DNA of 64,000 nt from Pseudomonadota bacterium (GCA_018262195.1 JAGTRS010000001.1:186001-250000); one strand, 5' to 3'; positions 26,652-35,222 are shown, counted from the first letter of the stretch. Notes: generated by a model from the sequence alone, not told the origin. Translations and numbers: made by a program.

Positions 26652-27938
26652 CTATCTAGCCCGAACCTGTGGGATTTCATCCCAAGCCGTTGTGAATCGG
26701 GGAGATAAGTGACCTCTTCGCATCCGCCATTGGTTGTTAATACCCTCAGCTGCTAGTTTTAAGGTCCCGCGCCCGTATCGTTTGTTGATGCTATCCATCG
26801 CGTCCATGAGCGATTCGCTGCGAGCGCTTACGAGACCGGTGGGGGCGAGCAAGGAGAATTGCTGATTTGCCCGGGGAACAATGTCCATCAACGCGATTCC
26901 CGCTTTATGGTAACCATAGCCCGGCCTGTAGATGCGACGTAGCACCCTTAAGCCCCAAGCCGTCAGGGTGCGACTGTCGGCCGTCGCTTCGGGCAGCGGG
27001 ACCGTGACCGACTTTTGGTATTGAGGCGCTTCTGGATTGAAAATATTCGTCCGGATGTAGACTTGGAGTGCGCCCGCAAGGGATTCCTGCCCTCGGAGTT
27101 TTTCTGCCGCCCTACTGATGTAGGCGGCCACAGCCTCCTCGAGGTCTGAGCGGTCATAGACCAGCTGACCAAAGGAGCGACTGCTCATGATTTGCTGGCG
27201 AGCAGGAGCCACCTCCTCGAGATTGAGGCACGACAGTCCGCGCAGTTCTCTCACTGTGCGCTCCAGCACTACGGAGAACTGACTCCGAATGGATTCGGCA
27301 TCGGAGTCGCGCAACTGCCGGACGGTCTGAATCTTCATTTCGGCAAGGCGCATGGAAATCTTCCGGCCAACGCCCCAAACCTCGCCAACATCAATACGCT
27401 CGAACAGATGAGTGAGACTCTCCATGTCCATAGTGGTGAAGTCGCAGACCCCATCCATCCCCGCCAGCTGCTTCTTGGCGCAATGGTTTGCAAGCTTCGC
27501 GAGCGTCTTTGTCGCGCCGATGCCCACGCAGACCGCCAGGCCCAACCAGTCAGCCACCCGCTGGCGTATCTCGATGCCGTGAGAGGTGTAACCGATGCGC
27601 TCAAAGCCGGAGAATTCCAGGAATGACTCGTCGATTGAGTAGACCTCGACGTTGGGGGAGAACTGACTCAGCACTTCGACTACGCGGTTGCTGAGGTCCG
27701 CGTAGAGGGAGTAGTTCGAGCTGAACGCTACGATGCCATGGCGTTTGGCTTCCTCCTGGATTTTGAACCACGGGACACCCATAGGAATTCCCAGGGCCTT
27801 AACCTCGGCACTACGGGCGACTACACAACCGTCGTTATTCGAAAGGACGACAACCGGTATATTTTGGAGGGCCGGATTGAACAGCTTTTCACAAGACGCG
27901 TAGAAGTTGTTGCAATCCACCAAGGCGAATACGGGCAT
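26652..27938 (-). CDS. umuC: Error-prone DNA polymerase V catalytic subunit UmuC
   Basis: A full-length (428-residue) Y-family DNA polymerase. Catalytic carboxylates are in MPVFALVDCNNFYASCE (Asp8) and VYSIDESFLEF. The little-finger region and a C-terminal tail (YGRGTLKLAAEG, RGHLSPRFTTAWDEIPQVRA) match UmuC. It performs translesion synthesis with UmuD' and RecA. It is the last gene of a LexA-box-controlled cassette; umuD ends six bases before it. Mobile umuDC copies on plasmids and transposons (rumAB, mucAB) are known, so cargo status is not surprising. Confidence 0.95.
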   Translation of the reverse strand: MPVFALVDCNNFYASCEKLFNPALQNIPVVVLSNNDGCVVARSAEVKALGIPMGVPWFKIQEEAKRHGIVAFSSNYSLYADLSNRVVEVLSQFSPNVEVYSIDESFLEFSGFERIGYTSHGIEIRQRVADWLGLAVCVGIGATKTLAKLANHCAKKQLAGMDGVCDFTTMDMESLTHLFERIDVGEVWGVGRKISMRLAEMKIQTVRQLRDSDAESIRSQFSVVLERTVRELRGLSCLNLEEVAPARQQIMSSRSFGQLVYDRSDLEEAVAAYISRAAEKLRGQESLAGALQVYIRTNIFNPEAPQYQKSVTVPLPEATADSRTLTAWGLRVLRRIYRPGYGYHKAGIALMDIVPRANQQFSLLAPTGLVSARSESLMDAMDSINKRYGRGTLKLAAEGINNQWRMRRGHLSPRFTTAWDEIPQVRAR

Positions 27939-27944
27939 CCAGGG

Positions 27945-28409
27945 TCAGGCTCCCAATCGCTTGAATTTGCCGACTACGACTCCCCAGACAACCATCTCCT
28001 GTTCTTCGCGGATATCTAGTGCAGGGTAGCTTGGATTCTCGGCAATCAAGGCAACTCGACCATTCCGGCGGTAGAGGCGCTTCACTAGCCGTTCCCCGTC
28101 GACGAAGGCGACCACGATGTGTCCGTGCCGAGGCCGAACGCTCTTGTCGACGACCAGGATATCCCCGTCAAAAATCTCGGCTCCTTGCATTGAATCCCCT
28201 TCCACCGCGAAGAAGAAAGTCGCGACTGGGTTACGCACTAGATATTCGTTAATATCTAGTCGCGCCTCCTCGTAGTCAGCGGCTGGGCTGGGAAAGCCCG
28301 CAGAAACTTTCACTCCTCCGAGGGGAAGCGCTAATTTAGGGGCACCTGGTAACGGAACGAAGACTCCTTGGGAGCTGTTCATTCCCTTGGTAATACTGAG
28401 CTCAGGCAT
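27945..28409 (-). CDS. umuD: UmuD, self-cleaving subunit of DNA polymerase V
   Basis: A 154-residue S24/LexA-type serine protease fold protein. The cleavage site is Ala37-Gly38 (AGFPSPA), the nucleophile is Ser73 in VEGDSMQGA and the general base is Lys110 in LVKRLYRR. The spacings (35 and 37 residues) equal those of E. coli UmuD. RecA-stimulated cleavage gives UmuD', which activates UmuC. The start overlaps the zinc-ribbon gene stop by eight bases. Confidence 0.95.
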   Translation of the reverse strand: MPELSITKGMNSSQGVFVPLPGAPKLALPLGGVKVSAGFPSPAADYEEARLDINEYLVRNPVATFFFAVEGDSMQGAEIFDGDILVVDKSVRPRHGHIVVAFVDGERLVKRLYRRNGRVALIAENPSYPALDIREEQEMVVWGVVVGKFKRLGA

Positions 28410-28590
28410 GGACTACGCGAGACTCGGCAAAGTGCTCTTCCAGCGAGTGGTATTCCGGTTCAGCGTGCTCTGAGACAAGAACAGCGGAGCATTCTGGGCA
28501 GAGTAGGCTTAGTTGGCCAGCAATGGTTGCCTGCTCGAGTTCAGCGGCAGCCAGGGGGGCATGGCAGTGCGGGCATACGATTCGGACCAT
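28402..28590 (-). CDS. Small zinc-ribbon protein leading the umuDC cassette
   Basis: A 62-residue protein beginning MVRIVCPHCHAPLAAAELEQ, with a second pair CPEC at about residues 36-39, so a four-cysteine zinc ribbon. The start is fixed by AAGGAGAGC just before the ATG; the frame is open further up to 28641 but that stretch overlaps the LexA box. It is the first gene under the SOS promoter and overlaps umuD. It may bind zinc and nucleic acid or act as a regulator of the polymerase; that is inference. Confidence 0.7.
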   Translation of the reverse strand: MVRIVCPHCHAPLAAAELEQATIAGQLSLLCPECSAVLVSEHAEPEYHSLEEHFAESRVVHA

Positions 28591-28606
28591 ATTGCTCTCC
28601 TTGAAA

Positions 28607-28626
28607 TACTGTAATTTTATACAGTA
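28607..28626. promoter_or_regulatory. LexA (SOS) box before the zinc-ribbon-umuD-umuC cassette
   Basis: TACTGTAATTTTATACAGTA is a perfect CTGT-N8-ACAG palindrome, the LexA operator form of beta- and gammaproteobacteria. It ends 16 bases before the zinc-ribbon ATG (minus strand), consistent with direct SOS control. A second half-type site (CTGT at 28644) lies nearby. Confidence 0.9.
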
Positions 28627-28718
28627 AACAAGGAGGCGCAATACTGTATGCAGAACCCCCTAGATTGAGCAGCTACACGTCTTGGCTATTCTCGGACAAG
28701 AAAGCCTTGTGGTGAAAA

Positions 28719-30173
28719 CTACCTACTTTTTACGAAACGCCGAGTCGCATCGGTTTTCATTAGATGGACCGCAAGCCATGGGCCGCCATCCATCGCCCGT
28801 ACATCTTTTATCAAGCTTCGTCCGACCAGGAATGCGATTGCGGCATTCAGCCGACGTGGTCCCCAACCAACAATGGCGTCGATTTCGGAGGGCTCACAGG
28901 GAAAGTTCTCATCGTTCACCAATCCAGATGCGACACGAAGCGCATCTTCTGCTGGGTCCCATCCCATCCAGAATTTGTCGAAGCGGACAAAAAGCTCTTC
29001 CTCTGGGTAAATCAATTCAAGCTGATGCTTCGTAACCAGGCCCTTCAACTCGAATACGGCATCCTCGACGTCTTCCTCAGATAGCGACAGCTTGCTAGCG
29101 AGCTCATCGAGCTCGATACACGGGTCAAGTTTTCTTGCCTCTTTTGTAGTCTCGACAAAAAATTTAGCCAGTGCGGTATCAGCGCCGGCAAATTTCAAGC
29201 GAAAGTTTTTGTCGCTAAGCATTAAGTGAGGCCTAGTTTGGTAGACATATGCAAACGACCCTACCAGGTCAGCGGACCCGCTTGCCCGTGTTACTAACAC
29301 ATCTCCAGGCTTCACCTCTAGTTCAGGCAGTGGCGCGAGAGAAGCAGGAAGCGCTTTGTGTTCAGTCTCTCGATAGATGCCTCCATTTGCCGCCCCTGCC
29401 TTCAAGACGCCCCATTCATCGTCATCGGTCAATCGAGCCTCGCACTCGGGACTCCAGCCTTGTTCAATACCAGCTATCAAATGTTTGAGGCGAGCGCAGC
29501 GCCATCCAGCCGGCAACACTGGAATCCAAGCATTCCCCGTAGATTCAGTAGCGCTTACCCCACCGAAACAAATTCGAGCGAACTCAGCTGAGCGCCATTC
29601 CTCCAGCGTGCTTTGAAGCTTTTCTTTCTCTGCAATCAAGGCATCAATGCGCACCGTTTTTCCGTCTAGGAAGTTTGCAATGCGTATCTGCTCGCTTAGA
29701 CAAGGGACTCTTAGTGGCGTCATTCCAAGGTCGTTAATACTCAGGGCGTATCGACTGATACCTGTGGCTGCGGTGGAGTAATAATCATGAACCTCCGCCG
29801 ATTGAAGCGCCCAATGCAGAAAAGCGCCATGTATTTTTTCGGCAAACGGGCGTAGCAGTGCTAAGTGGTAGCCGCAGACAACCCCCGGAAGGGCCTCCGG
29901 CACATACGCAGGAATACCGATGTCTGTTGGTTCTTCGGAGTCCTTTGTAACGATAACGTCATCAGCGCAGAGTGTGAAGCGTGCTATTTGTGCATCGGAA
30001 GCAGTAGCAACCATGAAATCCAATTCATTGGTTACGCGTTCATTCCGATACACGTCAACGTAGTTGCAGAGACGAACGACCTGTTCCTCGTCAACGCTAT
30101 GTTTGTCGACGTTGCTCGGCATTACCTCGGCAAATCGCTTAAGGGGTGCCAAGGTCCAAGTGGAAGTGCTCAT
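28719..30173 (-). CDS. hsdS: Type I restriction specificity protein HsdS, fused to an unrelated C-terminal tail
   Basis: A 484-residue chimera. Residues about 1-180 are a first DNA-recognition domain of HsdS with the conserved helix end (PCLSEQIRIANFLDGKTVRIDALIAEKEKLQ). A second recognition domain begins with WIPVLPAGWRCARLKHL but stops at about residue 350 (DKNFRLKFAGAD...TTKEARKLDP). The last 133 residues (from about base 29120 downward) look like a winged-helix protein (LASKLSLSEEDVEDAVFELK, FDKFWMGWDPAEDALRVA) and have no counterpart in HsdS. The second domain lacks its closing helix. With hsdM truncated and no hsdR, it should not work as a restriction system. Confidence 0.7.
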   Translation of the reverse strand: MSTSTWTLAPLKRFAEVMPSNVDKHSVDEEQVVRLCNYVDVYRNERVTNELDFMVATASDAQIARFTLCADDVIVTKDSEEPTDIGIPAYVPEALPGVVCGYHLALLRPFAEKIHGAFLHWALQSAEVHDYYSTAATGISRYALSINDLGMTPLRVPCLSEQIRIANFLDGKTVRIDALIAEKEKLQSTLEEWRSAEFARICFGGVSATESTGNAWIPVLPAGWRCARLKHLIAGIEQGWSPECEARLTDDDEWGVLKAGAANGGIYRETEHKALPASLAPLPELEVKPGDVLVTRASGSADLVGSFAYVYQTRPHLMLSDKNFRLKFAGADTALAKFFVETTKEARKLDPCIELDELASKLSLSEEDVEDAVFELKGLVTKHQLELIYPEEELFVRFDKFWMGWDPAEDALRVASGLVNDENFPCEPSEIDAIVGWGPRRLNAAIAFLVGRSLIKDVRAMDGGPWLAVHLMKTDATRRFVKSR

Positions 30174-30435
30174 TACGCTACAACTCCCTTCATCAACTCG
30201 ACGAAGCGTTTCTCCATGTCGCGAATTTCTGCGGCTATAACCTCCGGTTTCCGTGATGGCTTATAAACGTAGAAATAGCGATTGAAGTTGATTTCGTAAC
30301 CGACCTTGCCTGGCAGGCCATCCTTCTCATCTTTGATGGTTTCATTTATCCAAGCCTCAGGCGCATGAGGCAGAACTTCGCGCTTCACGTACTCCCCAAT
30401 GTCTTCAGATACGGGACTCGCCTTCGATGAATCGT
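30173..30435 (-). pseudogene. hsdM: hsdM 3' remnant (type I methyltransferase)
   Basis: The last 87 or so codons of a type I adenine methyltransferase: SPVSEDIGEYVKREVLPHAP, then KVGYEINFNRYFYVYKPSRKPEVI and a closing coiled coil. A TAG (about 30436-30438) interrupts the frame directly upstream and beyond it the sequence becomes repeat DNA, so the catalytic N-terminal region is gone. It touches the hsdS start, as in an intact hsdM-hsdS operon. Confidence 0.8.
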
Positions 30436-30514
30436 TTCCTTCCTACCTACGTACATGAATTAACGCACCACACCTCTGTTTGGAGTGCACAGCTGAGGAG
30501 TTTTCACACAGCCT

Positions 30515-30626
30515 CGGTCGAGACACGACGGCCCACTTTTCAACTTCGCTGCCGGAAAGCGGTCGTTGAAGTTTCGACTCTCCGAAGTAGCCATTCGTCA
30601 CTGAGTGCTGACGCCCCGTTGCTGTC
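30515..30626 (+). repeat. Dispersed intergenic repeat, family A, copy 1
   Basis: About 110 bases related to copies at 48704-48832 (inverted) and 51985-52096 (direct). Shared blocks include CCCACTTTTCAACTTCGCTG, TGTTGAAGTTTCG-like and GAGTGCTG. It lies between the broken hsdM and the next gene. No protein seems to be encoded. Confidence 0.75.
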
Positions 30627-30832
30627 ATTCGACAAGCCCATTATTAACGTCTGTTTCCTGGCCAAAAGCTGACTACAGCCGCTCACCCTTACGCCAATTG
30701 CAACTATTTGTTGCGACGCCGGATATATCTGTAATAGCGGCTATAACTGAAGTGACGGGATGGAAGAACACCTCGCCACTTTCATCAGAGGTATTGCACA
30801 GCACGGATGGATTAGTCTTTTGGGAGAGAAAA

Positions 30833-31180
30833 ATGACCAAGAACACCTTGAAAATTACCCTGTCTGCTATCGCACTGGGTTTGATGGCATCTGCTGCTTC
30901 CTTTGCCGCTGATGCCCCGATTTACGGCAGCCAACTGATGACCAATCAGGAACGCATTGAGCATCGCAACAACATCCAGGCCGCTAAAACTGCTGAAGAG
31001 CGTGAGCAAGTCCGGCTGCAACATCATGAACAGATGCAATTGCGCGCCAAGCAACAAGGCGTGACCTTGCCGGATACGCCGCCTACTCAAGGAGGCGGAC
31101 AAGGTCGCGGCATGGGGCCGGGCGGTGGCATGGGTGGAATGGGGCCCGGTGGAGGGATGGGGCCGGGACCGAACCGCTAG
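30833..31180 (+). CDS. Secreted small protein with Gly/Met/Pro-rich tail
   Basis: A 115-residue protein. The start at 30833 follows a good ribosome site (GGGAGAG) and gives a clean signal peptide (KITLSAIALGLMASAASFAA, cleavage after about residue 26). The mature part begins APIYGSQLMTNQERIEHR, followed by a charged helix, and ends in repeats of GGGMGP/GMGGMGP. Methionine-rich tails of this sort can bind soft metals such as copper, but that is only a guess. The ORF extends upstream to 30605 without a plausible start. Confidence 0.75.
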   Translation: MTKNTLKITLSAIALGLMASAASFAADAPIYGSQLMTNQERIEHRNNIQAAKTAEEREQVRLQHHEQMQLRAKQQGVTLPDTPPTQGGGQGRGMGPGGGMGGMGPGGGMGPGPNR

Positions 31181-31230
31181 GCGTCAATCACGGGCATCGG
31201 TAGCAACCGGTGTCCTTTGTATTTCATGAC

Positions 31231-31815
31231 TCAAGCCATCGGCCGCTGGGCCAGCAACCCAAAGTGGTAGGGTGCGCTTGGCCCCAGGTCCACATGAACC
31301 ACTGAATCAAACCCAGTCTCGGATAGCCAGGAAGCACATTGTTCGGGCTTCGGCCGAATAGCCAGTGGTGGCCCGCGAGGCGTTTCGATGTCGCTTCGCC
31401 AGTGAATCACGGAGAGAATGGCACCCGGTCGAAGCGTTCGATAAGCTTCACGCAGGAGGGCCAGCGGGTCTTCGATGTGCAGAAGATTGAAGAGCATGGC
31501 GTGTCCCTGTGAGCAGTCGGATACGCCTGTACCATGCTCAACAAAGTCACGTAATTCGGTTCGCACATTGAGCAGGCCATCCGCCCTGGCTCGTTCAGCC
31601 ACCAACTCGACCATCACAGGCTCGATGTCCAGTGCTGTTACCTTGCCCCGAGTGCGCTTTGCCGCTGGAAGGCTGAACGTGCCGTAGCCACAGCCGAATT
31701 CGACCACGTTGTAGCAGCCGCCCTGGCTAACCAGCAGTCGGTCGAGAATGCCTTCTGGCTGAAAGAACGAGTCCCAGTAGGCCTCGTCCGGCATGCCGCT
31801 TTCACGTCCCTTCAT
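31231..31815 (-). CDS. Class I SAM-dependent methyltransferase
   Basis: A 194-residue Rossmann-fold methyltransferase. Motif I is VVEFGCGYGTFSLPAA (SAM-binding glycine loop), motif II has TALDIEPVMVELV, and the later FNLLHIEDPLALLREAYRTLRPGG-like segment (here LRPGAILSVIHW) closes the fold. It begins two bases after the stop of the DsrE-like gene, so it is the last gene of the ArsR-rhodanese operon. Substrate unknown; a thiol or metalloid compound would fit the neighbours. Confidence 0.85.
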   Translation of the reverse strand: MKGRESGMPDEAYWDSFFQPEGILDRLLVSQGGCYNVVEFGCGYGTFSLPAAKRTRGKVTALDIEPVMVELVAERARADGLLNVRTELRDFVEHGTGVSDCSQGHAMLFNLLHIEDPLALLREAYRTLRPGAILSVIHWRSDIETPRGPPLAIRPKPEQCASWLSETGFDSVVHVDLGPSAPYHFGLLAQRPMA

Positions 31816-31817
31816 AC

Positions 31818-32159
31818 TCAGAACACCAGCACCTTGTCAGCGGCTGCCGTCCATTCGGCCAGTTCCTTCAGGGTGCTGCGCCGAGCCCCTTCGACTACCT
31901 GCTCAACACCCATGCCCCGGGCGTCCATGCAGGTGCCGCAGAGACCGACCTCGCCACCCACCATGCGCACCATGTCTCCGGCGTTGTAATAGCCCTCAGG
32001 CACCTTCTGGCCGCTCTTGGCGCAGGCCACTGCGTCGCCCATCAGGAAGACGCGTACCGTCTGACCTTCAGTCTTGCCGAGCTGGCGAGCCAGGCGCAGG
32101 GCGTTGTAGCTGCGTTCCGTTCCGTAAGGTCCATCGTTGAGAATGAATAAGGTGTTCAT
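31818..32159 (-). CDS. DsrE/DsrF-like sulfur-handling protein
   Basis: A 113-residue DsrE-fold protein: LFILNDGPYGTERSYNALRLA, RVFLMGDAVACAKSGQ and GGEVGLCGTCMDARG, where a CxxC pair could carry persulfide. Proteins of this family move sulfane sulfur between partners. It lies in an operon with a rhodanese-containing regulator, which strengthens a role in persulfide or sulfide handling. Confidence 0.85.
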   Translation of the reverse strand: MNTLFILNDGPYGTERSYNALRLARQLGKTEGQTVRVFLMGDAVACAKSGQKVPEGYYNAGDMVRMVGGEVGLCGTCMDARGMGVEQVVEGARRSTLKELAEWTAAADKVLVF

Positions 32160-32188
32160 GGTTGGCTCCCTATGCGTGGTTGAGAAAG

Positions 32189-32629
32189 CTACTTGCCCCC
32201 GGCCTTGATGGTGGCCTTCAGGGCATCGAAATCCTTGCGTACGCCGTCCTGGAAGAGCAGCCCCGATTTGGCCTGCTTCGGGACGCTCTCCATGTCGAGG
32301 ACGTCAGCAACGATTTGGTAGCTGGCGGCCCCGTTGAAGTCTTTGCCATCGGCGACGATGAGCTGGGTACCGTAGAAGACGGCCGGCGCCGGTAGTCCGG
32401 GAGCCAGGCTGGAAGGCAGCAACTGAATCGGAACACGGTAGGTATTGGCGACTTCAGCCGCGACCTGGAGATTGCCGTTACAGCGCTGGCCCGGTGGGTC
32501 CTTGGCGATGAAGGTAAGTACCTTCTGGCCATTGGCAGTTTGGGCACCGGGAACGGCCATCGATACATCGGCTGCCATGGCCGAGAAGACCAGGGTGCCG
32601 CACAGGGCGAAGATGGATAGATGCTTCAC
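32189..32629 (-). CDS. Predicted periplasmic protein in the sulfur cluster
   Basis: A 146-residue protein. I start it at the GTG 32629 (VKHLSIFALCGTLVFSAMAA), preceded by GAGGAG, which gives a signal peptide; the longer frame overlaps the upstream gene. The mature part (VLTFIAKDPPGQRCNGNLQVA, YRVPIQLLPSSLAPGLPAPAV) has a single cysteine and a thioredoxin-like feel but no CxxC. Function unknown; its operon suggests an exported sulfur- or redox-related role. Confidence 0.7.
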   Translation of the reverse strand: MKHLSIFALCGTLVFSAMAADVSMAVPGAQTANGQKVLTFIAKDPPGQRCNGNLQVAAEVANTYRVPIQLLPSSLAPGLPAPAVFYGTQLIVADGKDFNGAASYQIVADVLDMESVPKQAKSGLLFQDGVRKDFDALKATIKAGGK

Positions 32630-32657
32630 GAGTTGTCTCCTCTGTTGTGGTTTGACT

Positions 32658-33317
32658 TCAGTTCTCGATGGGTTGCCCGCCAGCACGCCATTCGCTGACG
32701 CCATCGGTAATCTTGTGGGCGGTGTAGCCGCGCTGGCGCAGCAACTTCACCGCCTCGTCGGACATCAGGCAGAAGGGGCCGCGGCAGTAGGCAACGATTT
32801 CCTTGTCGGTCGGCAGGTCTGCCAGTCGCTTCTCCAATTCCGCCAGGGGGAGCGAACGGGCGAACGGCAGATGACCGGCGACGTATTCCGCTTCAGGGCG
32901 AACGTCGATGACCACGATGTCGCCGCTACGCGCTTTGGTCAGCAGGCTCTCACGGCTTTCTGACGACAGGGCGTCAGGAGAGGCCGCCATCTGGTCGAGC
33001 GCTACGCGCAGTTCAACGAGGTGCTCCTCAGCCACTTCCCGGACATTGACCCACAACTGGGCAACATCCGGGCCGCTCAGGCGATAGTGAATGAACTTGC
33101 CCTGGCGGCGGGTTTCGACCAGACGGGCTTCGCGGAGAGCGCGCAAATGCGCACTGGCCAGACGCATGTCGATACGAGCTTGTTCGGCCAGGGTTTCGAC
33201 AGTCTTCTCGCCTTGCGCGAGCAGTTCGATGAGTTCCAGGCGCTTGGGGCTGGAAATCGCCTTGCCGATACGGGCAACGTGTTCGTAGAGGTAGGACTTG
33301 GTAATGGTCGGTTTCAT
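32658..33317 (-). CDS. ArsR-type regulator with C-terminal rhodanese domain
   Basis: A 219-residue protein. Residues about 10-95 form an ArsR winged helix (SSPKRLELIELLAQGEKTVE, MRLASAHLRALREARLVETRR). Residues about 125-215 form a rhodanese domain with the active-site loop AYCRGPFCLMS. Such fusions act as persulfide or thiosulfate-responsive switches or sulfur transferases. It is the first gene of a four-gene operon (regulator, periplasmic protein, DsrE-like, methyltransferase), which it probably controls. Confidence 0.9.
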   Translation of the reverse strand: MKPTITKSYLYEHVARIGKAISSPKRLELIELLAQGEKTVETLAEQARIDMRLASAHLRALREARLVETRRQGKFIHYRLSGPDVAQLWVNVREVAEEHLVELRVALDQMAASPDALSSESRESLLTKARSGDIVVIDVRPEAEYVAGHLPFARSLPLAELEKRLADLPTDKEIVAYCRGPFCLMSDEAVKLLRQRGYTAHKITDGVSEWRAGGQPIEN

Positions 33318-33423
33318 GATTACAATCTAACGATTATTGGATTATTTGTAAACATCGATGCTCAGTTGGAAATATTTCGCGGAATCAACCATGCATGGCA
33401 CAGCCTGAAACGGTGGCGTGCAT

Positions 33424-34269
33424 ATGAAGTTGAGCATCCCGCTCCTGCTGTCGCTGGCGCTGCATGCCCTCCTGGTCGCAGGATGGCAGCTCGACGCATT
33501 GAAGAGTGCAAAGAACCCTGAAACCATCGAAATCCGGATTGCCACCCAAGTTCGGGAGGACGTTCAGGAGTTACCCGCACCACCTCCGCCGAAGCCTGCG
33601 AAACTCAGTGCATCTGCGCCACGAACTACGACACCGCCACGTGAGGCAAACCCGGTACCGGCACCAGAGGTATTAGCCATCCCATCAGCCAAGACTCCGG
33701 CTTCACTGGAGGCACCGCCACCACCGAGTGCGGAAGAGTGGCAATTGGCCTCGACCTACAAGCTCAAGAACAGCAAGCGCTATCGCAACAATTGGGGACA
33801 GCTGGTGCGCAGCATGATGGGCACGGCAGTCGAGGGGCCTGGTCAGGGGATGGTTCGTTTCCGTATCGAGATTGCCCCGGACGGTTCGCTCGCGAACGTC
33901 AAGGAGCTTTGGTCCACTTCCGAAAATGCGTCGAAACTGGCCTGGAAGGCCATCAAATCGCTGCCACCGCTACCACCGACGCCAACCGGGCAGCCCCTGA
34001 TATTTGAGCGGACGATTTCATTCCAGCCCTATGAGACTGGCTGGCCGCCGAGCTATACCCTGGACTGCCTGCCGGACCCGCCGGCGTTCAAGAATCCATT
34101 TGCCTGGGATGGCAAATCGCCGCAGGAACAGGTAAAGCACCAGGCACCGAAGCGTGCTCCGGCCGATGCTTCCCAGGAAAAATGCGTAACGGACTCGACA
34201 GCCGACACCATTGAGCAGGAAGAGGGCGAAATGAAACGCCAGATGGAAATTTATCGCTGGGGACGATGA
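33424..34269 (+). CDS. TonB-like energy transducer
   Basis: A 281-residue protein with an N-terminal membrane anchor (LSIPLLLSLALHALLVAGW), a proline-rich periplasmic stretch (about residues 50-105, PAPPPPKPAK), and a TonB C-terminal-type domain (about 125-200, GMVRFRIEIAPDGSLANVKEL, AWKAIKSLPPLP). It then has an extra C-terminal extension with two cysteines that ordinary TonB lacks. No exbB/exbD or outer-membrane receptor gene is nearby. It is transcribed away from the ArsR-rhodanese operon. Confidence 0.72.
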   Translation: MKLSIPLLLSLALHALLVAGWQLDALKSAKNPETIEIRIATQVREDVQELPAPPPPKPAKLSASAPRTTTPPREANPVPAPEVLAIPSAKTPASLEAPPPPSAEEWQLASTYKLKNSKRYRNNWGQLVRSMMGTAVEGPGQGMVRFRIEIAPDGSLANVKELWSTSENASKLAWKAIKSLPPLPPTPTGQPLIFERTISFQPYETGWPPSYTLDCLPDPPAFKNPFAWDGKSPQEQVKHQAPKRAPADASQEKCVTDSTADTIEQEEGEMKRQMEIYRWGR

Positions 34270-34462
34270 CTGCTACCTGACGGTTTGCGGTCATTTGCCG
34301 TAGGCAGGGGAGCAGCCTGCTCTTGGCCGACCGTTACCTGATAAAGCGCCCGGTCAAGGCCATGGTTTCCTTTGGTCAGGGAGGACAGGGAGATTGGGTG
34401 GTCAAATCAGTGGGGATTTCGAAATTTCCACCTAAAAACAACGAAGCTGGTCACTAGGCGAC

Positions 34463-34489
34463 AAAAAAGGCACCCAAAAACTGGGTACC
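34463..34489 (-). terminator. Rho-independent terminator of the HTH gene
   Basis: Read on the minus strand, GGTACCCA pairs with TGGGTGCC across a short loop (34482-34489 with 34469-34476) and is followed by TTTTTT (34463-34468). It directly follows the stop at 34496. Confidence 0.75.
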
Positions 34490-34495
34490 CAAAAA

Positions 34496-35050
34496 TCACG
34501 ACGTCTTGTTCAAACGCAACTCGAACAAAGGGTCGGGCCGACTCAAGACATACAGTTGATTCAAACTTACGCGAGGCAACAAACTCACTTGCTCAGCCCG
34601 CTCATAAAGCACAACCAAGAGCTGTGAAACTGGCAATGGCAAGTCCTCCAACATTGAAACCCCAACTCCGGTTGCCATAGCAATCGGTGATTCGGAAATC
34701 TGCCGGATGGCCAACCGAAGCTTAACCTCCAAATCAGAGGCCTTATCCAAGAAATCGCCAAATACCAGCTTCCCTGCTAAAACATAAGCCAGTACCAGCG
34801 GTAACTCCAAGTAATCTGCGCACGCGCGCAAAATCTCGTCGTCCATCGCCGAGATTGGCTTCACCCCTCGCAAAAGCTGAGACAAATAGCTGCGTCCCAC
34901 CTTAAGCCGAACGGCCAACCTGGCAACGTTCAAGCCGTCAGTTCGCATCCGAGCTAACAATAAAGTAGCTAATGGGCGACCTACAAAATCAACTGCACTC
35001 ACAATATTCTCCAAGCAAGAAATGTCCTGCTTGGTATAGCGATATCGCAC
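34496..35050 (-). CDS. Helix-turn-helix protein next to the tns operon
   Basis: A 184-residue protein with an XRE/Cro-like helix-turn-helix at about residues 40-80 (LNVARLAVRLKVGRSYLSQLLRGVKPI). The C-terminal half is leucine-rich and helical with no recognised domain. It starts with GTG and ends in its own terminator. It is transcribed away from the transposition genes together with the next small gene, so it may regulate them; that is inference. Confidence 0.7.
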   Translation of the reverse strand: MRYRYTKQDISCLENIVSAVDFVGRPLATLLLARMRTDGLNVARLAVRLKVGRSYLSQLLRGVKPISAMDDEILRACADYLELPLVLAYVLAGKLVFGDFLDKASDLEVKLRLAIRQISESPIAMATGVGVSMLEDLPLPVSQLLVVLYERAEQVSLLPRVSLNQLYVLSRPDPLFELRLNKTS

Positions 35051-35222
35051 CGATAAATAGTCACCTTTGCCCGTGATTCAGGCAAATCCCGTTACTGCCA
35101 GCCACGCCAAGTCACCACTGGTAACCACATTTGCACAATATTCACCGCGGCGTAGCCTGCCCTCCATCTCACTACCCGCTATGGTTCAAATGAATGCCGC
35201 CCCGGCTTACCTAGGGACGCCC

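Noticed and set aside
28719-30435. Functional type I restriction-modification system
   Set aside because: hsdR is absent, hsdM lacks its catalytic part and hsdS has lost the end of its second recognition domain.
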